From: Tubulanus polymorphus
Taxonomy: Eukaryota; Nemertea; Palaeonemertea; Tubulaniformes; Tubulanidae
DNA length: 64,000 bases
Assembly: GCF_964204645.1 (NCBI RefSeq)
Contig: NC_134031.1
Span: 13,554,501-13,618,500, forward strand
Direction of reading: 5' to 3'
Shown here: piece by piece, positions 36,301-41,639 of the stretch
Layout: each line of letters starts with the position of its first letter
Numbering within the stretch: the first letter of the stretch is position 1
Position numbers and translations under genes: made by a program
Notes under the pieces: generated by a model
Databases searched by the model: none
Told to the model about the DNA's origin: nothing
The model's input: only the letters and a program-made list of their open reading frames with translations

Positions 36301-39300
36301 AGCACGTATGATAAAATTCGGCGATGCTAATACATGTAGTTATCTAAGAAGTTTCCAGTTTCTGCGCCATTTTGTGGCGTGCCCTCGAAGTACCGGTACT
36401 CATTGTTGCGATAATTGTCATTCTTTTTTAAACATTAGTTTCAATTGCAACTTGGTCTTACCGGCTCAAGTATAAAATATTCAAGGAAAAGTAGTCCAAT
36501 GGCCTTTTTACCTTACGTATCAAGACGCACAATGCTGACCAAAGATCTGCCAATCTTAACATACTGACATACTGGCACTCCCGAAATACCGACGATCCGA
36601 CATACCGGCACTCCCGACATACCGACAATTCGACATGCCGGCACTCCCGACATACCGACAATTCGGCACACTCCGGCAATGCTGCAAACCTACATACAGA
36701 CATTCCAGTCCAGTTGTTTTGAGAATATATATTTGTAAGGCTGGGGCGTTCGGTTCCTAATAATGCCCTGTAGAGAGATGCCGGGATCACGAGGCGTTCG
36801 GTTCCTATCAATCCGTTGTATAGAGATACCGGGATCGTGGGGCGTTTGGTTCCTAATATGCCCCTGTATAGAATTGCTAGGATCGTGGGGTGTTTGGTTC
36901 CTAATACTCCCCTGTACAGAATTGCTGGGATCGTGAGGCGTTTGATTTCTTATATTTCCCTGTACAGAGGTGCTGGGATTGTGGGGTGTTTGGTTCCTAA
37001 TATTCCCCTGTACAGAGGTGCTGGGATCGTGGGGCGTTCTTTTCCTAATAATCCCCTGTAGAGAGGTGCTAGGATCGTTGTATGTCGAATTGTCGGATTG
37101 CCGGTATGTCGGAATGTCGGGATTGTCGGATTGCTGGTATGTCGGGAGTGTCGGAATGTCGGGATTGCCAATTTTATATAATTCAAATACAGAATTATGA
37201 ACCGAATCACTCTTTCATTTTATCTTTAGCTTCTCCAATGGACTATATTACCATGATATTTTATACTTAATCCGGTCTTACCTTTACTTTCATACGGGTT
37301 GAAAATGGACATTGAGTGCTTTGAGAGCTTGGAGTTTGGTAGTATCGGAAACTGAACGTCTTGTATATAAGAGAGACCGGGGACTGATCTGTTCGGTTGC
37401 AAAGCTGACTTTGTTGATAACCTGTTGGCGTTTGAACGGAATTCACCACTCATGGTTTGAGATAAGAAACATGTTTTCCAGCAAGAATGTCTAGATTCAG
37501 TATCGCACGATCCCATAATGAGGGATCACGAGAGAAATGTACGTTTTTAACATGCCATAAACTTCTAAATTGATGCCACGCGCTAAAATGCTGTACCATT
37601 TCACCCGAAGATATTTCAAAATGAATTAAAATCGCGATATTTTTGGGCGCGGTTGAAATATGCCGTCATTGGTTTCACATTTGCCACTGCTTTCAATTGT
37701 TGTTGCGTTCGAAAAACCCAAGAATCCCATGCAAAAATCTGCGTTTCATCTCCTTTCAAACGGTGCATAGATTAAGTTCATCAAGCAAGAGATTGTAGAG
37801 CTAATTGGAAGGGCTCAAGTCCATTGTAGCATTAAATAGTTCCAGCAGAGACTTATCACATTGGACTGGTATTTGGAATTAATCCGCAAATATAAGACTG
37901 ATTGAATCTTACGTCATTACGCCATAGGACGTGCGGCTCAGCTCCAGAAAAGGTAAAAGTAGAGATCTATCAATCCTAAATGTTGGCCGATTCTACTCGT
38001 CGACAATGTCTACAACCCCGATTGTCGTCCGATTCTACTCGTCGACAATGTCTACAACCCCGATTGTCGTCCGATTCTACTCGTCGACAATGTCTACAAC
38101 CCCGATTGTCGACCGATTTTACTCGTCGACAATGTCTACAATCATGTTTATACAATCTTATATAGAGTGGCTGGGATCGAGGGGCTGCGTGTGTGCGAGG
38201 ATTACGCTTATATAGAGTGGCCGGGATCGAGGGGCTGCGTGTGTGCGTGGATTACTCTAATATAGAGTGGCCGGGATCGAGGGGTGGTGTGTGCGTGGAT
38301 TACCCTTATATAGAGTGGCTGCTATCGAGGGGCTGCGTGTGTGCGTGGATTACCCTTATATAGAGTGGCTGGGATCGAGCCCTTATATAGAGTGGCTGGG
38401 ATCGAGGGGCCGCGTGTGTGCGTGGATTGTGTGCGTGGATTACCCTTATATAAAGTGGCTGGGATCGAGGAGCTGCGTGCTTCCGTCAGTTGATTTTCAC
38501 AATCAGGATTGTAGACATCTTCGACGAGTAGAATCGGTCGACAATCGGGGTTGTAGACATTGTCGACGAGTAGAATCGGTCGACAATCGGGATTGTAGAC
38601 ATTGTCGACGAGTAGAATCGGTCGACAATCGGGGTTGTAGACATTGTCGACGAGTAGAATCGGTCGACAACCGGGGTTGTAGACATTGTCGACGAGTAGA
38701 ATCGGTCGCAGCCGAATTGCTCCTTTTCTATAAATGTATCTTTGAGCGGGGAACTATTCCACGCTATACTGGACTTGAACCATTGGAATTCAATCTAAAC
38801 TTATGTTTCAAAAAAGAGTGCAAATTATCGCAACTATGATGGGGACCTCGCCTAGAAACTGAAAAATTCTTTAGTTAAATAGTGAATATTGAAACCCAGT
38901 TATCAACATCAAAACTTTGATATGTTTTCAATAATGTGGGAGAAAAATATGACGAGATGCGTGATCGAAAAAGTTATCACAGCAGGAGGTTTAAGCCAAT
39001 GCACAGTTCTGATTTCGACGGTCTGAAATGACAGCATTATTTTCATTGTAATTGAACCGGTCGATTTGAATAAGGGTTCTGCACTCATGAGCGAGTCGAT
39101 ACATTACCTAACACCTAAAACACATGTATTATATTTTTTTTCGTATTTTGGTGGTTATAGATACAATATTTAAGGAAACATCCCGAGGATAGGTCTTCTG
39201 AAGACAAATTGAAGATTGTACGAATGAAAATGTCAAGTACATTTGAATTCTCGCGGAAAAGAGTACGTTACAACCGTTAATTGAAATCACCGACCATTTC

Positions 39301-40247
39301 ACGCATTATTTTTAACGCTTTTCACTTAAAGTAAACGCACGAAGAGCGTTTATGGTGCGGCGTGGCCTTTAATTCATGTTTTATGTCGATTGTAGGTTAC
39401 GAAAGCAATAGAAAGTGGTAGAGATGATCGAACAACGGATATGAGTTGCAATGCGTCCCCCAAAAGTTCGACCGACAAGGTCGCCGAAACGCCGACGGAG
39501 AAGTTACAGTTTCAATTACGAAAAGTATCTACTTTTTCGCATGGTGGGATTAGGGCCACAACGACCTCGTTCGTTCGCAACGACTCGTCGCAACGTACAA
39601 CTCTATGATACCGGTTTTAGTCCCAGGATCTTTTGTTGGCTTCCATTGACAAGTGCCTGTCTGACAACAATACAGTGAAAAAAATCCACAAAATGAAACA
39701 AAACTGGAAGAGCATCTGACATTTCGACTCAATTCTATGAGCCATATAACATTTTTTTATAGCTCTTTTTCTGTCATAAGCACAATAATGCACCATCCTG
39801 CAATAACCGTGTACATATACATGTATATACATTTCATTAAAATGAATAAATAACATCTCTATCTATCTATTTTAGTTAGAGAATCAAAACACATGGCTGC
39901 AAGGCAAGGTTGACAGTTTAAACCGCTCGAAATGTGATCTCCGGCAAAAGATTGAGGCATTGAAGCGCAAAATGGAGACTTCCGATATAAGGACCCCGCC
40001 GATTAGCCTAATAAACGCAGGTCTTGCCGGCGAGTCTGTTCATAGAATTTACCGCAGTGTTCCGGCTAAACTTCGTAAAAAAGACGACAGAAATGTTCAT
40101 CGTGTCAACGATAGGTCACCGATAATACTTCGAATCGATAAATTTACAAACGAAAATGGAAATATTGCAGACGTCGTGCATCAGAACCGATTAGACGATG
40201 ATTTCAAATTGCTCATTAATGCCAAAACGGAATGTTCTAGGCTCTGA
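9250..40247 (+). CDS. GABBR2: GABA-B receptor subunit 2-like class C GPCR (17 exons, 5' partial)
   Basis: Seventeen exons with GT..AG introns join without a frame break into 2451 nt: 816 residues plus stop. The order is Venus-flytrap ligand domain, seven membrane helices and a C-terminal coiled coil. Diagnostic blocks are GGGCSKATAPVA, FPTFFRTSAS, YQWLVPGW, RTVAYDAVWAVALALNK, KLSSPRLNN, FAKTWRVHVIF, FGCFLAFETR, LNDSKYIG and VYNVVVMC. FAKTWRVH and LNDSKYIG match subunit 2 rather than subunit 1. In vertebrates and flies subunit 2 couples to Gi/o and pairs with subunit 1 through the coiled coil. The acidic residue used by subunit 1 to hold GABA is not seen before AYDA, as expected of subunit 2. 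The first 120 or so residues and signal peptide are not visible and probably lie upstream of the window. Introns are packed with transposons. Confidence 0.9.
9818..9988 (+). CDS. GABBR2: GABBR2-like exon B (ligand domain)
   Basis: 57 codons, acceptor ttttcaag, donor GTG|gtgagt. Contains LSNRENFPTFFRTSASD and MKKFGWHRVATISQND, the lobe 1/2 hinge of the flytrap. Confidence 0.9.
10472..10573 (+). CDS. GABBR2: GABBR2-like exon C (ligand domain)
   Basis: Acceptor ttgattacag. Reads TIDDLHRRLHENSISL and TSEIFLTNPGQQLQNIV. The donor is either GTG|gtgctt (used here) or one codon earlier at ATC|gtggtg. Both keep phase 0. Confidence 0.75.
10819..10884 (+). CDS. GABBR2: GABBR2-like exon D (ligand domain)
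   Basis: 22 codons, acceptor catttcag, donor GAG|gtaaaa. Reads RKDARIIILASYEGTARRV, the strand-helix pair DARII conserved in GABA-B receptors. Confidence 0.88.
11107..11832. mobile_element. Foldback element with (ATGGCCAAGGAAAAA)n arms
   Basis: The left arm (11107-11225) repeats ATGGCCAAGGAAAAA with small changes. The right arm (about 11738-11832) is its inverse, TTTTTCCTTGGCCAT. Roughly 500 bp of unrelated AT-rich sequence lies between. It sits in the intron between exons D and E. Tandem short units in inverted arms are the pattern of foldback (FB) elements. Confidence 0.6.
12121..12162 (+). repeat. (ATTAG)n microsatellite
   Basis: About eight perfect copies of the pentamer ATTAG in intron sequence. 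Confidence 0.9.
12258..12315 (+). repeat. Mixed (CAG)n/(CGG)n triplet repeat
   Basis: About 18 GC-rich triplets alternating blocks of CAG and CGG. On the minus strand they could code poly-Ala, but no gene supports that. Intronic. Confidence 0.85.
12538..13052. mobile_element. Foldback element with (GGTAAAAATCCCCC)n arms
   Basis: The left arm holds four or five degenerate units of GGTAAAAATCCCCC (12542-12635), and the right arm the inverse GGGGGATTTTTACC (12955-13040). Runs of 14 to 16 C or G occur in both. TTAA lies outside each arm (near 12530 and 13048). The interior is AT-rich and non-coding. Confidence 0.6.
13060..15230 (-). mobile_element. Non-LTR retrotransposon (LINE) 3' part, decayed
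   Basis: On the minus strand near 15177-15140 the RT catalytic block LVLLYADDTVVIS is followed by SAEGFQRALDLL. At 13350-13036 the C-terminal reverse-transcriptase zinc region reads REDRLRDQCNMQISGDERHA and ECPAYAEARDLLL. Between them the frame is broken and a palindromic Penelope-type insertion sits at 14483-14741. The 5' half is missing. Clade not resolved, though a CR1/Jockey-like order is likely. Confidence 0.75.
14483..14741. mobile_element. Palindromic insertion of two Penelope-like ends with hammerhead-like motifs
   Basis: Two exactly matching 109-bp arms (14481-14589 and 14601-14709) are inverted around an 11-bp spacer. Each arm contains CTGAAGA, a 6-bp stem (GACTAT..ATAGTC) and GAAACGTTGAATAAA, the layout of the minimal hammerhead ribozymes known from Penelope-like elements. 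The insertion is bounded by the 12-bp direct repeat GTTAGATGAAAT (14471-14482 and 14742-14753), a target-site duplication inside the LINE. Confidence 0.7.
15538..15628 (-). repeat. tRNA-derived SINE head
   Basis: On the minus strand it has a box-A-like GTGGTTTGGCGGATAAGG and a box-B GTGGGTTCAAATC about 35 nt apart, the internal Pol III promoter of tRNA-type SINEs. No convincing full cloverleaf was drawn. Confidence 0.55.
16093..16278 (+). CDS. GABBR2: GABBR2-like exon E (ligand domain)
   Basis: 62 codons, acceptor tctttaaag, donor CAG|gttagt. Reads AYNLGVYGRDYQWLVPGWFD and ends at PSISGQ. An internal donor-like CAG|gtaaag at 16197 would shorten it, but the family alignment supports the longer form ending at SISGQ. 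Confidence 0.88.
16880..17265 (-). mobile_element. Penelope-like element 3' end (inverted copy)
   Basis: This is the reverse complement of 28390-28750 with high identity. It holds only the 3' untranslated end. Hammerhead-like core at 16975-16934. Confidence 0.75.
16934..16975 (-). ncRNA. Hammerhead ribozyme-like motif
   Basis: On the minus strand: CTGACGA, stem GCTTCTA-TACAT-TAGTAGC, GAAA, short stem GC-TCGT-GC and an ATC cleavage-type triplet. The core bases CUGANGA and GAAA are intact. Stem I pairing is poor and stem III has a bulge, so activity is doubtful. Confidence 0.5.
17270..17790 (+). mobile_element. LINE reverse-transcriptase fragment with hairpin head
   Basis: Begins with AGCTGCAAAGCAGCGATAACGGGTT, split here as the hairpin AGCTGCAAAGCAGC and the following GATAACGGGTT. 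It continues into RT-like frames (IDFDKAFDK, EINGTPHLG). Closely similar to 26705-27110. Several frameshifts and stops. Confidence 0.6.
17860..18480. repeat. Degenerate GTTCGAACGAAAA-type minisatellite
   Basis: Repeated words TTCGAACGAAAA, TGTTCGAAC and ACAAAAA at irregular 20-40 bp spacing. No coding sense on either strand. Confidence 0.55.
18769..19488 (-). CDS. Env-position ORF of Gypsy 2, possible SGNH/esterase-like
   Basis: A 239-residue open frame downstream of integrase on the same strand. The first half is helical and charged (KKRAFSRAVCDFLRRPD). The second half contains PVLLLPDSMFKNLR, PGERVSGLLDYLKG, VVFNHRMNH and LRSLLRKRYPKAPLYHLEV. A Ser after a hydrophobic strand, a later Asn/His block and a final His recall the SGNH hydrolase layout found in ORF1 proteins of some LINEs. 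The first Gly of GDS is replaced by Pro, so catalysis is uncertain. It has no signal peptide or membrane helix, so it is not an envelope. It is the only intact gene of the element. Confidence 0.5.
   Translation of the reverse strand: MEAVELDRVKCCSAVIEKKRAFSRAVCDFLRRPDTAPPSDSHELVEAAEDELLNPASLVTGAVVMGIKTALSKSLPRLTWPKFDMVATMLKSLVHKVGGDPEDLNRKLKKIESRAIRTRPPVLLLPDSMFKNLRADSLVTPISHPGERVSGLLDYLKGVQVNCSAVVFNHRMNHTREFGRHTTMDLQELRSLLRKRYPKAPLYHLEVPVSKGTQVLCGASPELTAKRKRLASLRYHNRS
19843..20969 (-). pseudogene. Gypsy 2 integrase core and C-terminal domain
   Basis: Core frames 20969-20685 and 20642-20394 contain VVQDAFTKWPEAWP (after the first Asp region), LHSDEGSNFTSRVFKE (second Asp) and the region that should carry the Glu, where a stop interrupts. 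The frame 20397-19843 has the C-terminal block QVDDRVWLYSH and KFHRKWYGPFVVTQSL typical of Gypsy integrases, then a Pro/Glu-rich tail. A WPEAWPEAWP duplication marks the core. Frameshifted throughout. Confidence 0.85.
21097..22088 (-). pseudogene. Gypsy 2 RNase H and zinc-binding spacer
   Basis: RNase H blocks: FILDTDASNWAIGGVLSQ, TTRREMLA, LVRTDHAALKWLSNFKEQEG and FDIQHRPGRQRGNADAMSRF. The spacer has ELHDGFAGKHLGENK, part of the HHCC finger that precedes integrase. Frames overlap in different phases, so frameshifts separate the blocks. Confidence 0.85.
21931..22739 (-). pseudogene. Gypsy 2 reverse transcriptase
   Basis: Blocks in order: LLEQGLIRESHGAWSSPIVL, SIRFCVDYRKLNEATVKDAH, LAELTWFSSLDLAS, FEWNVMPFGLTNAPASFSRL, CLVYLDDVIVFS and LKLLGHIVSGSGIQTDPEKV. 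The catalytic YLDD and the first Asp (SLDLAS) are present. Two frameshifts break the frame, near 22500 and near 22220. Confidence 0.9.
22740..23522 (-). pseudogene. Gypsy 2 protease-RT linker
   Basis: The frame 23272-22817 carries the pre-RT region (VEKVQSMLDDLQIAD, YSRQ-like stretch before RT, LANFSDSPQWIKRNQPIAWF). It is typical of the segment between protease and RT. No catalytic motif. Confidence 0.6.
23523..24244 (-). pseudogene. Gypsy 2 nucleocapsid zinc knuckles and aspartic protease
   Basis: The first frame has two Cys-rich knuckles, CRRCREPDHPGSQC and CYNCGQRRQDSRQC (the second lacks the usual His). The second frame, in another phase, has the retropepsin site EVCILLDTGAAVTVLK. Both follow gag and precede RT as expected. 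Confidence 0.8.
24347..24880 (-). pseudogene. Gypsy 2 Gag
   Basis: The N-terminal frame 24880-24641 is acidic/Ser-rich, and the next frame 24634-24347 has KMLLKARVQRGGESLEHYAD and LQEHGYPA, a Gag capsid C-terminal pattern. One frameshift separates them. It follows the candidate primer-binding site by about 240 bp. Confidence 0.65.
25141..25870 (-). other. Candidate 5' LTR of Gypsy 2
   Basis: Non-coding sequence upstream of the primer-binding-site-like motif. On the minus strand it contains GGTAATAAAAGAAG, a polyadenylation-like signal. No second LTR copy was found downstream of 18769, so the boundaries are guesses. Confidence 0.35.
25900..26690. repeat. Tandem repeat, units of about 190-230 bp
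   Basis: GTTTGAAGCCCGCGGCC and its variants recur at about 25972, 26160 and 26388, each followed by a TAATAAAT-like stretch. The last part (26535-26690, with GATGTTTACGGCCCGACAGTG) is also found at 50740-50920. Confidence 0.7.
26705..27110 (+). mobile_element. LINE reverse-transcriptase fragment with hairpin head, copy 2
   Basis: Starts at the hairpin AGCTGCAAAGCAGC, then GATAACAGGGTTTCTGC. The RT-like frame reads LLNDQHSFIKGRSANSQLYL, EAMDDWTRWSYL and SERKQVAEIHGTPHLG, the fingers-to-palm part of a non-LTR RT. Copy of 17270-17790. Confidence 0.7.
27684..28367 (+). CDS. Penelope-like element ORF, C-terminal part with GIY-YIG endonuclease
   Basis: An open frame of about 227 codons, truncated at its 5' side (no RT in the window). 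It contains the linker ILLLRPVIAYRQPANLRKLL, a Cys cluster CNKSRCQLC and the GIY-YIG nuclease: VVYAITCDIC, TIYIGEAGQTLRQRMNGHK, then HFNLPNH and IMEQKLIQ. YIG, the conserved Arg (LRQR) and the catalytic Glu (MEQK) are all present. In Penelope elements this domain nicks DNA to start insertion. The frame is uninterrupted over this part, so it is younger than most repeats here. Confidence 0.88.
28368..28775 (+). mobile_element. Penelope-like 3' untranslated end
   Basis: Non-coding 3' part of the same Penelope copy, matched by the inverted copy at 16880-17265. Contains the hammerhead-like motif at 28663-28704. Confidence 0.75.
28663..28704 (+). ncRNA. Hammerhead ribozyme-like motif
   Basis: CTGATGA, then stem GCTTCTA-TACAT-TAGTAGC (one U-U mismatch), then GATA where the other copy has GAAA, then GC-TCGT-GC and a GTC cleavage-type triplet. 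The GAAA core is mutated here, so this copy is probably inactive. Confidence 0.45.
28776..29507. other. Intron stretch without a recognised feature
   Basis: Contains a G10 run near 29070 and otherwise unremarkable sequence before exon F. Confidence 0.4.
29508..29642 (+). CDS. GABBR2: GABBR2-like exon F (ligand domain)
   Basis: 45 codons, acceptor acatttcag, donor AAG|gttcgt. Reads EYNARYTEAVNASVYTWN and AYDAVWAVALALNKTS. It follows a 13.2-kb intron that holds a Gypsy, two LINE pieces and two Penelope pieces. Confidence 0.92.
30664..30756 (+). CDS. GABBR2: GABBR2-like exon G (ligand domain)
   Basis: 31 codons, acceptor ttttgtttag, donor TCG|gtaaaa. Reads RRLEEFTYQDKETRDIILEV and ends in FHGVS, the start of the conserved GVSG turn. 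Confidence 0.9.
30789..30855. repeat. 67-bp hairpin in the intron before the micro-exon
   Basis: Inverted arms GCTTGAAATTATAACAACAA and its continuation TCTAGAATT face AATTCTAGATTGTTGTTATG, one mismatch, loop of about 8 nt. It lies 33 nt after exon G and 80 nt before the micro-exon. Confidence 0.75.
30936..30960 (+). CDS. GABBR2: GABBR2-like 25-nt micro-exon
   Basis: Between acceptor cggttatag and donor ACG|gtgatc. It encodes GGIGFDSH plus the first base of a Gly codon. Without it exon G (phase 0) cannot join exon H (which needs one carried base). With it the frame reads GVS-GGIGFDSH-GDEE, matching the receptor family's GVSG..FD..G stretch. Frame and homology both support it, although the intron upstream also holds a 67-bp hairpin. 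Confidence 0.8.
31121..31352 (+). CDS. GABBR2: GABBR2-like exon H (end of ligand domain, TM1)
   Basis: Acceptor attttggcag, donor TTC|gtaagt. Reads RRVALYFAETKQLNVSGYQV, then QFLNPYVFWGS and the first membrane helix IFAFGGVILSLCFLLFNI. It starts with one base carried in and ends with two carried out. Confidence 0.92.
31596..31728 (+). CDS. GABBR2: GABBR2-like exon I (intracellular loop 1, TM2)
   Basis: Acceptor gttttcag, donor CAG|gttgtg. Reads FIKLSSPRLNN, then the helix VIVIGGFLTYCSIVLFGL. KLSSP..NN is the loop-1 signature of the family. Confidence 0.92.
31759..32242. mobile_element. pogo/Tigger-type MITE
   Basis: Terminal inverted repeats CAGTAGAACCTCGTTAATAC and (inverse) AAACGAGGTTCCACTG, flanked by TA on both sides. 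Length 484 bp, no ORF. TIR start CAGT and TA target site are those of the pogo/Tigger branch of Tc1/mariner. Confidence 0.75.
32593..32706 (+). CDS. GABBR2: GABBR2-like exon J (TM3, intracellular loop 2)
   Basis: 38 codons, acceptor attttaccag, donor AAG|gtatgg. Reads IRKWVLSIGFSSAFGALF and AKTWRVHVIFTRKAI. AKTWRVH separates subunit 2 from subunit 1. Confidence 0.93.
32795..32917 (+). CDS. GABBR2: GABBR2-like exon K (TM4)
   Basis: 41 codons, acceptor tcttgcag, donor CAG|gtacat. Reads HDHHLFLFVGLLIISDCCIL and AAWMGLDKTF. An alternative in-phase acceptor 12 nt upstream (attgcag, exon start 32783) would add four residues. Confidence 0.88.
33093..34873. mobile_element. Foldback element 1 with about 490-bp terminal inverted repeats
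   Basis: 33093-33590 is repeated in inverse at about 34385-34873 (for example GAAGTTTCCAGTTTCTAGG versus CCTAGAAACTGGAAACTTC). About 0.8 kb of non-coding interior lies between. TTAA lies next to both ends, but the exact target duplication is ambiguous. It sits between exons K and L. Confidence 0.8.
34874..35480. other. Intron stretch without a recognised feature
   Basis: Contains a short (GTATTC)n run near 34922. Nothing else identified before exon L. Confidence 0.4.
35558..35727 (+). CDS. GABBR2: GABBR2-like exon L (extracellular loop 2, TM5)
   Basis: Acceptor acttatcag, donor TAA|gtatgt. Reads YVNICQSNFSLYWTGAFYV, with the loop Cys expected to bond to TM3, then KNGLLLLFGCFLAFETRKV and PGLNDS. 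Ends with two bases carried to the next exon. Confidence 0.92.
36092..36251 (+). CDS. GABBR2: GABBR2-like exon M (TM6 and TM7)
   Basis: Acceptor aatcttttcag, donor AAG|gtaatt. Completes the Lys codon, then YIGICVYNVVVMCIMGVTV and, after QNEQTIG, the helix FAFIAFSLFFCATVSLLLLF ending in IPK. Confidence 0.93.
36535..37170. repeat. Mirrored array 1: 49-bp minisatellite between inverted CCGACATACC repeats
   Basis: Left: short units built on CGACATACCGGCACTCC (36585-36670). Centre: about seven 49-bp units starting CCTGTACAGAGGTGCTGGGA (36764-37080). Right: the inverse of the left units, GGTATGTCGGAATGTCGGG (37085-37165). Confidence 0.8.
37980..38710. repeat. Mirrored array 2: 42-bp units inverted around a 51-bp-type array
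   Basis: Left: four units starting CCGATTCTACTCGTCGACAA (37986-38140). Centre: about six units starting TATAGAGTGGCTGGGATCGA (38160-38480). Right: five inverted 42-bp units, TTGTCGACGAGTAGAATCGG (38515-38705). The whole can fold on itself. Confidence 0.85.
39161..39262 (+). CDS. GABBR2: GABBR2-like exon N (cytoplasmic tail)
   Basis: 34 codons, acceptor gtggttatag, donor AGA|gtacgt. Reads IQYLRKHPEDRSSEDKLKIV, a charged juxtamembrane tail. The tail is poorly conserved, so support comes from splice sites, phase and position. Confidence 0.75.
39396..39524 (+). CDS. GABBR2: GABBR2-like exon O (tail, start of coiled coil)
   Basis: 43 codons, acceptor tcgattgtag, donor AAA|gtatct. A Ser/Thr/Asp-rich linker (NASPKSSTDKVAETPTEK) leads into LQFQLRK, the first turn of the coiled coil that continues in exon P. 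Confidence 0.78.
39876..40247 (+). CDS. GABBR2: GABBR2-like terminal exon P (coiled coil and C-terminus)
   Basis: Acceptor ctattttag, stop codon at 40245-40247. Opens with LENQNTWLQGKVDSLNRSKC, DLRQKIEALKRKM, a leucine heptad coiled coil like the one subunits 1 and 2 use to pair. About 80 polar residues follow, ending in AKTECSRL. The tail after the coil has no recognised motif. Confidence 0.82.
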   Translation, partial: LENQNTWLQGKVDSLNRSKCDLRQKIEALKRKMETSDIRTPPISLINAGLAGESVHRIYRSVPAKLRKKDDRNVHRVNDRSPIILRIDKFTNENGNIADVVHQNRLDDDFKLLINAKTECSRL

Positions 40248-40282
40248 TTCTAAATCATGTTTCAAAGTTTCAAACAATGGCT

Positions 40283-40400
40283 ACGAACACAGTAGCTCAG
40301 TGAGATAAGGCTTGGGAGTCTGTTGCATCTACTATATCAGTGCCTAGTGACAAGTGGGTTCATGTCCTGCTAGCTGCTTACAGTGTGCGGGCAGCACTTC
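40283..40400 (+). repeat. tRNA-derived SINE
   Basis: Box-A-like GTAGCTCAGTGAGATAAGGC and box-B-like GTGGGTTCATGTCC about 65 nt apart, just after the receptor stop codon. Confidence 0.5.
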
Positions 40401-40739
40401 AAAGGCCGCCCCGCTGGAATAACCCAATAGGGCTAGTCTTGGGAAGATCCAAGCGACGTAAAACAAACAAACAGACACAAAACATCCATGTGCGTGCTAG
40501 ACTGGACGAACTGTATATGCAGTTTTGGACTGCGTTTCAATCTTCTATCCTCGGGTAAACATCCAAGTCTACCAACCCCCCCCCCCCCAGAAAAATAAAT
40601 TTCAAGTATAGTTAATGAAAAATCAATCATGATGCTTCGATTAACACATTTTCTGAGATACCATGTATAAAACGTATTTGCGCGGTAAAATCAGTTTTTG
40701 CGAGCTAATAATTAGAATTTCCAAAACATTTTTATATGC

Positions 40740-41625
40740 GTTTTTAACAATTAGTGGTGATTTCGGCAAATAATAGCTGCCAGTCGGCTATCTTGATTCC
40801 GACCGGGTTGGTTTTTGGGCTGCAGATATAGGCTGCAGTGTATAGGGTAAATACATACATGTGTATGTAAAAACCAAATATCAAGAAAATAGCTTGGCAT
40901 CGTCAGTGCTTTCCAATATACAGTTTACTCCGCGTTATCTGCCACTATCAGGACCGCTGGAATTTTGGCGAATAAAACGGGGGTGGCGGATTTAAGTGAA
41001 TTTAGAAAATGTTCATTTACTTCAAGACACCTGAAACTAACTAAAAACGTATTGATTGTGTTATATTAAGCTGTCAAACACATGGACTGTTTTATGGAAC
41101 TCTGCCTTTTGTAAAAAGTAGTGAGAATTTTGTTCTAACATTTGTAATTCACCAATTCTACTCTGAGAAGAGTTGAATACTCTTGTTTAGTTGCTGTAGT
41201 CAAGATGTTCACATGGGGGATGTGTAAAAGAACAACATGTGGAGGTGATTTACGAACAAACAGTGTGTAATATACGTAGACCAATATGTAGCACAATATT
41301 GTTGCCGATAAGCTAATTTGTACTTAGCAACTTCATGTTAAATAGTTTTGATGGTGTATAATTGAACAAAGATGAACTATGATTATAAGATTTGTTCAGA
41401 AGAATGTGTGACGGATGGCGGATATGGCATTTGGCGGAAAAGCGGAAACTAAAAGCACTAATTAAATCGGGACCAAGCTTTGGCGCTAGCTGGGAGTGGT
41501 GGATAAATGGGGCGGATGACCGGGAGTCGACTTTAACTGGATTCTGTCTAGACGAATGAACAACTAGGACAGAAAAGTGAATGCAATAGGCAGCTGGGAC
41601 TTAAGTCTCTAGTGGGCTCATAACT
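40740..41625 (+). mobile_element. Degenerate Helentron-like (pearl-type) right arm
   Basis: AGCTGCCAGTCGGCTATCTTG and, near the end, AGTGAATGCAATAGGCAGCTG with GGGACTTAAGTC match the right arms of the elements at 47794-48907 and 51694-53397. It is interrupted by a pogo-like insertion. Confidence 0.6.
40921..41539. mobile_element. pogo-like DNA transposon remnant
   Basis: Left end CAGTTTACTCCGCGTTATCT after TA, right end GGCGGATGACCGGGAGTCGA then CTTTAACTG, a loose inverse. Non-coding. The right boundary is uncertain because the host repeat has similar bases. Confidence 0.45.
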
Positions 41626-41639
41626 TGAAGTAATGTTGG

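Larger units (their letters stand above)
36343..38875. mobile_element. Foldback element 2 with nested mirrored minisatellites
   Basis: The outer ends match foldback 1 (GAAGTTTCCAGTTTCTGCGCC at 36348 and the inverse near 38860), and a piece of the shared interior occurs at 37280-37350. Inside are two mirrored arrays, described separately. It sits between exons M and N. Confidence 0.75.

Noticed and set aside
36816-37061. Repetitive ORFs over minisatellites (36.8-37.2 kb, 37.9-38.8 kb) as proteins
   Set aside because: They are open only because the repeat unit is a multiple of three in one frame. Both strands are equally open and no start context or family is seen.
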